Shown here piece by piece: positions 6,498 to 9,026 of a stretch of 9,026 nucleotides of DNA. This stretch comes from Halobacteria archaeon (GTDB taxonomy: Archaea; Halobacteriota; Methanoliparia; Methanoliparales; Methanoliparaceae): contig DUJX01000113.1 of the NCBI GenBank assembly GCA_013329575.1, forward strand, positions 1 through 9,026. The letters are read 5' to 3'. Within the stretch, counting starts at the first letter, position 1; each line of letters starts with the position of its first letter. The translations under genes and the position numbers were made by a program. The notes under the pieces are model-generated. The model saw only the letters and a program-made list of their open reading frames with translations. It made no database searches and was not told where the DNA came from.

Positions 6498-7313
6498 ATG
6501 ATTTTAGGAGTAGATATAGGCGGAACTAAGACTATGTTTGTTTTATACGATCATGAAAGCTTCAAAGTCTTGGATACGATCAGATCAAGCCAAGAAAATC
6601 TAAATATACTATCCGATAAGATAAATAAAATCGTCGAATCGTACAATATAAAAGCTATTGGTATAGGAATTGCTGGTTGGGTGAGAAACGGTATTCTTCT
6701 AAAGACGCCAAATATTAAAGATGGTAGTATCAGACTTAATCTTACAGTTCCTTACATCTTGGAAAACGATGCAAATTGTTTTGCATACGGCGTTTATAAC
6801 ATCTTGGCAAAAAAGGATGAGAGTAATATAAGAAATATCGTAGGTATAACGGTTGGGACAGGGATAGGCTGTGGCATCGTCATAGACGGAAAAATTTATA
6901 GAGGCAAAGGCTTGGCAGGAGAGCTGGCACACATAACGGTTGAGGGGGAGAAAAATTGTTCTTGCGGCGGAAAAGGCCATCTCGAGTCTTATTTTTCTGG
7001 CTGGTCGTTGGAAGAACGATTTAAAAAACCGGTTAAAGAAGTAATGGAAGAGAACATAGAAGGATTTTACGAATCAAGAGAGTTTGATATCTTTGTAAAG
7101 AGTATTGCAAACCTCGTCATGATTATTGATCCAGATGTGATAGTTTTTGGGGGTAGTATAGGCATGCGTTTCAATAAAAAAATTGTTGAAGAGAGGTTGA
7201 AGAGTTATATCCTGCCAGAGTTTGACACGAAGGTAATACTCTTCATAGATGAGGATGTAGTGGCAAAAGGTGCGATCTTTCTGGCAAAAGAGGCTATTTT
7301 ATCATCTGATTGA
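6498..7313 (+). CDS. ROK-family sugar kinase (glucokinase-like)
   Basis: The 271-residue product is a ROK (repressor, ORF, kinase) protein without a DNA-binding domain, so it is expected to be an ATP-dependent sugar kinase. Motifs are ATP phosphate-1 LGVDIGGTKT (3-12), ENDANCFAYG with catalytic base D91, phosphate-2 VGTGIGCGIV (119-128), the sugar-binding GELAH (141-145), and the zinc motif CSCGGKGHLE (154-163). The zinc motif departs from CxCGxxGCxE by having His161 for the third cysteine, which could still bind zinc with H145, C154 and C156. At 271 residues it is slightly shorter than typical ROK kinases (about 290-320), with a compact C-terminal domain. The ATG at 6498 is the only sensible start, since an ATG at 6481 stops after six codons. 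It begins 28 nt after the deacetylase-fold gene and appears to have its own promoter. Glucose, fructose or N-acetyl sugars are possible substrates; sequence alone does not decide. Confidence 0.9.
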   Translation: MILGVDIGGTKTMFVLYDHESFKVLDTIRSSQENLNILSDKINKIVESYNIKAIGIGIAGWVRNGILLKTPNIKDGSIRLNLTVPYILENDANCFAYGVYNILAKKDESNIRNIVGITVGTGIGCGIVIDGKIYRGKGLAGELAHITVEGEKNCSCGGKGHLESYFSGWSLEERFKKPVKEVMEENIEGFYESREFDIFVKSIANLVMIIDPDVIVFGGSIGMRFNKKIVEERLKSYILPEFDTKVILFIDEDVVAKGAIFLAKEAILSSD

Positions 7314-7337
7314 AGTAATTAAAGAATAAAAAAAGAG

Positions 7338-7353
7338 TAAATAAAATTTTTTT
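7338..7353 (+). promoter_or_regulatory. AT-rich box and T7 run between the ROK gene and the DUF2119-like gene
   Basis: TAAATAAAAT at 7338-7347 is a weak TATA-like box centred about 25 nt before the ATG at 7368, which fits a leaderless start. It merges with seven T residues (7347-7353) that could terminate the ROK transcript. The 54-bp gap therefore may carry both signals. The composition is very AT-rich, so the match is not specific. Confidence 0.35.
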
Positions 7354-7367
7354 ATCATAAATGGCGA

Positions 7368-7973
7368 ATGATTTATAAAAATTTATACCAGTTTGGCTAC
7401 GGTAGACCGAGAAGATTGTTTATAGCCGGGTTGCATGGGAGCGAATGGAGAGATACATCATATATTCTCCTTTTTTTAAGTACGCCGGATACTGGATCAT
7501 CGTATACCGTTCCTGTAATAAGCAGAGGCAGGTACATCAGTACTTTAGATCATCAATATTACGAATCAGATGGCAAAATCGTGATAGAACTAATAAAAGA
7601 GATCAAACCGGACATATATATCGAATTACATTCTTATAAAAAAGAATCGTTTGAAAGTTTGGTAAGTAAAGATAGGTTATCAAAAAAAGGCGTTCCTTCA
7701 TATGTAGAACTGGCAAATGGTGTATTGATTGGATCTGTTTCGCCTTATCTAATCGAATACTTCCCTGATAAATCACTTCACCTATCCTTTGAGATAGAAA
7801 AAGATAATACGAGCTCAAGTAGAGAACTTTTAGAGATATTAGATGCGGTTAATAACTCGACGGCAGACGAGTTTCTTATCTACCTATCAGAAAAATATCC
7901 GTCGGCAGTAAGAAAAGCCGTCGAAGGATATATCTTATACCATCAACTTTATAATCAAAAAAATAAAAGATGA
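7368..7973 (+). CDS. DUF2119-like archaeal protein with M14/aspartoacylase-like metal-site pattern
   Basis: The 201-residue soluble protein resembles the archaeal DUF2119 family, recognised from its N-terminal GRPRRLFIAGLHGSEW; the function is unknown. The arrangement recalls zinc carboxypeptidases of the M14/succinylglutamate desuccinylase-aspartoacylase group. H23-x-x-E26 in GLHGSE follows a first strand, H88 in IYIELHSY follows another, and E142 in LSFEIEK sits where those enzymes carry their catalytic glutamate. SRGRYISTLDHQYY (52-65) faintly echoes their RYVDxDLNR substrate loop. If the match holds, it would be a small metal-dependent amidase or deacylase. The E26-to-H88 spacing (61 intervening residues) is shorter than in aspartoacylases. 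The start is the ATG at 7368; another at 7361 is out of frame and stops within five codons. No clear ribosome-binding site is present. It lies 38 nt upstream of aIF5A on the same strand. Family name moderately sure, enzymatic role inferred. Confidence 0.75.
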   Translation: MIYKNLYQFGYGRPRRLFIAGLHGSEWRDTSYILLFLSTPDTGSSYTVPVISRGRYISTLDHQYYESDGKIVIELIKEIKPDIYIELHSYKKESFESLVSKDRLSKKGVPSYVELANGVLIGSVSPYLIEYFPDKSLHLSFEIEKDNTSSSRELLEILDAVNNSTADEFLIYLSEKYPSAVRKAVEGYILYHQLYNQKNKR

Positions 7974-7975
7974 TT

Positions 7976-7992
7976 AGATTTATATTTTAAAA
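7976..7992 (+). promoter_or_regulatory. TATA-like box upstream of aIF5A
   Basis: AGATTTATATTTTAAAA lies just after the DUF2119-like stop codon and 20-35 nt before the aIF5A start. It could drive a short-leader aIF5A-agmatinase transcript starting around 8003-8008, but this would leave little or none of the AGGAGGGAT ribosome-binding site. Read-through from the gene upstream is therefore also possible. Confidence 0.35.
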
Positions 7993-8011
7993 CTTGAACA
8001 GGAGGGATTAT

Positions 8012-8398
8012 ATGGATAAAAGACAGACAGAGGTAAGAACATTAAAAAATGGTGGATATGTAATAGTGGATGACGAACCTTGCGTCATTGTTAATCTAAC
8101 ATCGTCTAAACCAGGAAAACATGGCGCTGCAAAGGCAAGAATGGATGCTATAGGAATCTTTGACGGTCAAAAAAGATCGATTGTTCAACCGGTAACTGCT
8201 AAAATATACGTACCGATCGTTGAAAGGAAGACTGCACAGGTTTTATCCGTAACTAAGGATACAGTTCAGCTGATGGATATGGAGACCTACGAAACGTTCG
8301 ATTTACCGTTAAAAGACGAGTATAAAGACAGAATAGAACAAGGAAAAGAGGTTATGTATCTGGAATCGTTAGGAAAACGCAAATTAGATATCCAATAA
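8012..8398 (+). CDS. Translation initiation factor 5A (aIF5A)
   Basis: The 128-residue product is archaeal IF5A, which binds the ribosome near the E/P sites and helps peptide-bond formation at stalling sequences such as polyproline. The N-terminal SH3-like domain (about 1-70) carries the modification loop TSSKPGKHGAAKAR, in which K36 is the lysine converted to deoxyhypusine or hypusine by deoxyhypusine synthase using spermidine. The C-terminal OB-fold domain runs from about 71 to the end. The ATG at 8012 is chosen because a strong ribosome-binding site (AGGAGGGAT, 8000-8008) lies just upstream and the product starts MDKRQTEV, as in relatives. A TTG at 7994 would place the ribosome-binding site inside the gene. 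The agmatinase gene follows after only 13 nt, so they are likely one operon linking polyamine synthesis to hypusination. All expected loop residues are intact. Confidence 0.97.
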   Translation: MDKRQTEVRTLKNGGYVIVDDEPCVIVNLTSSKPGKHGAAKARMDAIGIFDGQKRSIVQPVTAKIYVPIVERKTAQVLSVTKDTVQLMDMETYETFDLPLKDEYKDRIEQGKEVMYLESLGKRKLDIQ

Positions 8399-8411
8399 AG
8401 TCGTGATAAAG

Positions 8412-9026
8412 ATGAGTTTTGCAGATGCAGACGAGGAGTATGAAGATGCGGATGTCGTAATAATAGGTGTGCCTTTTGATAAAACGGTCTCTTTCAGAGA
8501 TGGCACGAGAGAGGCACCTAATTATATAAGAGAGGCAAGTTATAACTTCGAGACGTACTATCCTGAATACGATTCAGAGACCACAGAGATATCTTTATGT
8601 GATTTAGGAGATTTGGATGTATCTTCTGTAGAGGATACTGCAATAGAGGTTAAAAAATCTACAACCCGAATCTTATACGACGATAAACTTCCTGTCATAA
8701 TAGGAGGGGAACATTCTATAACCATATATTCTTCTGCCGCATTTAAAGAAAAATTCAAAGATGACAGTTTTTTTGTAGTGATAGATGCTCACTTGGATAT
8801 GCGAGATCTGTATAATAATAACAAGTTTAGCCATGCTTGTGTATCCAGACGAGTATTTGAAAAATTTGGTAATGATATTGCGCTTATAGGGCAGAGAAGT
8901 GGCTCAAAAGAGGAATACAAGTTTATAAAAAAGAACAATATATCGTTATATTCTTCCGATGATGTAAATAATGGTGATCTGAAAGAGATCATATCTGATA
9001 TCAAGGATAAGGCCTCTGGAAAGAAG
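8412..9026 (+). CDS. speB: Agmatinase-type ureohydrolase (3' truncated by window end)
   Basis: The frame is open from the ATG at 8412 to the last base, giving 205 residues without a stop. It belongs to the arginase/agmatinase (ureohydrolase) family with a binuclear manganese site. Ligands seen are H101 in IIGGEHSIT and D125, H127 and D129 in VVIDAHLDMRD. KFSHACVSRRV, with H141, follows as in archaeal agmatinases. The final SxDxD ligand pair must lie beyond the window. The N-terminal VVIIGVPFDKTVSFRDGTREAP (15-36) is the usual first strand and glycine loop. The expected reaction is agmatine to putrescine and urea, the first committed step to spermidine in arginine-decarboxylase-based pathways. 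GTGAT at 8404-8408 provides a ribosome-binding site. The 13-nt gap to aIF5A suggests co-transcription. Arginase, formiminoglutamase or guanidinobutyrase activity cannot be excluded without the C-terminus, but archaeal context favours agmatinase. Confidence 0.9.
   Translation, partial: MSFADADEEYEDADVVIIGVPFDKTVSFRDGTREAPNYIREASYNFETYYPEYDSETTEISLCDLGDLDVSSVEDTAIEVKKSTTRILYDDKLPVIIGGEHSITIYSSAAFKEKFKDDSFFVVIDAHLDMRDLYNNNKFSHACVSRRVFEKFGNDIALIGQRSGSKEEYKFIKKNNISLYSSDDVNNGDLKEIISDIKDKASGKK

Noticed and set aside
7994..8011. TTG start for aIF5A
   Set aside because: It would put the AGGAGGGAT ribosome-binding site inside the coding region; the ATG at 8012 matches the usual N-terminus.
1..9026. 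CRISPR array, tRNA/rRNA, insertion sequence or phage genes
   Set aside because: No spaced direct repeats, tRNA-like cloverleaf, transposase motifs or terminal inverted repeats were seen on either strand.

Overview
The window is a compact, AT-rich archaeal chromosomal segment. The archaeal assignment rests on an archaeal/eukaryotic-type initiation factor 5A with an intact hypusination loop, TATA-like boxes about 25 nt upstream of several starts, GGTGAT-type ribosome-binding sites, and a 3-hexulose-6-phosphate synthase domain that appears to be the C-terminal half of a Fae-Hps fusion. The fusion and a probable DUF2119 protein point to a methanogen or methanogen-related euryarchaeon. Genus cannot be fixed from these data. 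There are no signs of phage, insertion sequences, CRISPR arrays or tRNA/rRNA genes; this looks like ordinary core/accessory chromosome.

Layout. At 1-690 (+) is the 3' part of a Fae-Hps-type gene. Facing it at 729-1238 (-) is an unrecognised 169-residue protein. A 200-bp AT-rich divergent intergenic region (1239-1438) carries promoters for that gene and for a rubrerythrin (1439-1957). A short hairpin with a T-rich tail ends the rubrerythrin gene. Adenine deaminase (2016-3728) follows. After a second promoter-bearing gap come a HyuA/oxoprolinase-like ASKHA-fold protein (3873-5387) and a histone-deacetylase-fold zinc amidohydrolase (5384-6469), translationally coupled by an ATGA overlap. A ROK-family kinase (6498-7313) and a probable DUF2119 protein (7368-7973) both look leaderless. 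The window ends with aIF5A (8012-8398) and a truncated agmatinase-type ureohydrolase (8412 to the end), only 13 nt apart.

How the genes fit together. Hps with Fae links pentose-phosphate supply to formaldehyde and tetrahydromethanopterin. Rubrerythrin implies an anaerobe that handles peroxide. Adenine deaminase is purine salvage. Agmatinase makes putrescine, the precursor of the spermidine that donates the aminobutyl group of (deoxy)hypusine on aIF5A, so the last two genes form a logical pair. The upstream deacetylase-fold protein could act on acetylated polyamines or proteins, which would extend a polyamine theme, but that is inference. The least understood genes are the 169-residue protein, the orphan HyuA-like protein without HyuB, and the DUF2119 protein, which carries a zinc-carboxypeptidase/aspartoacylase-like residue pattern.
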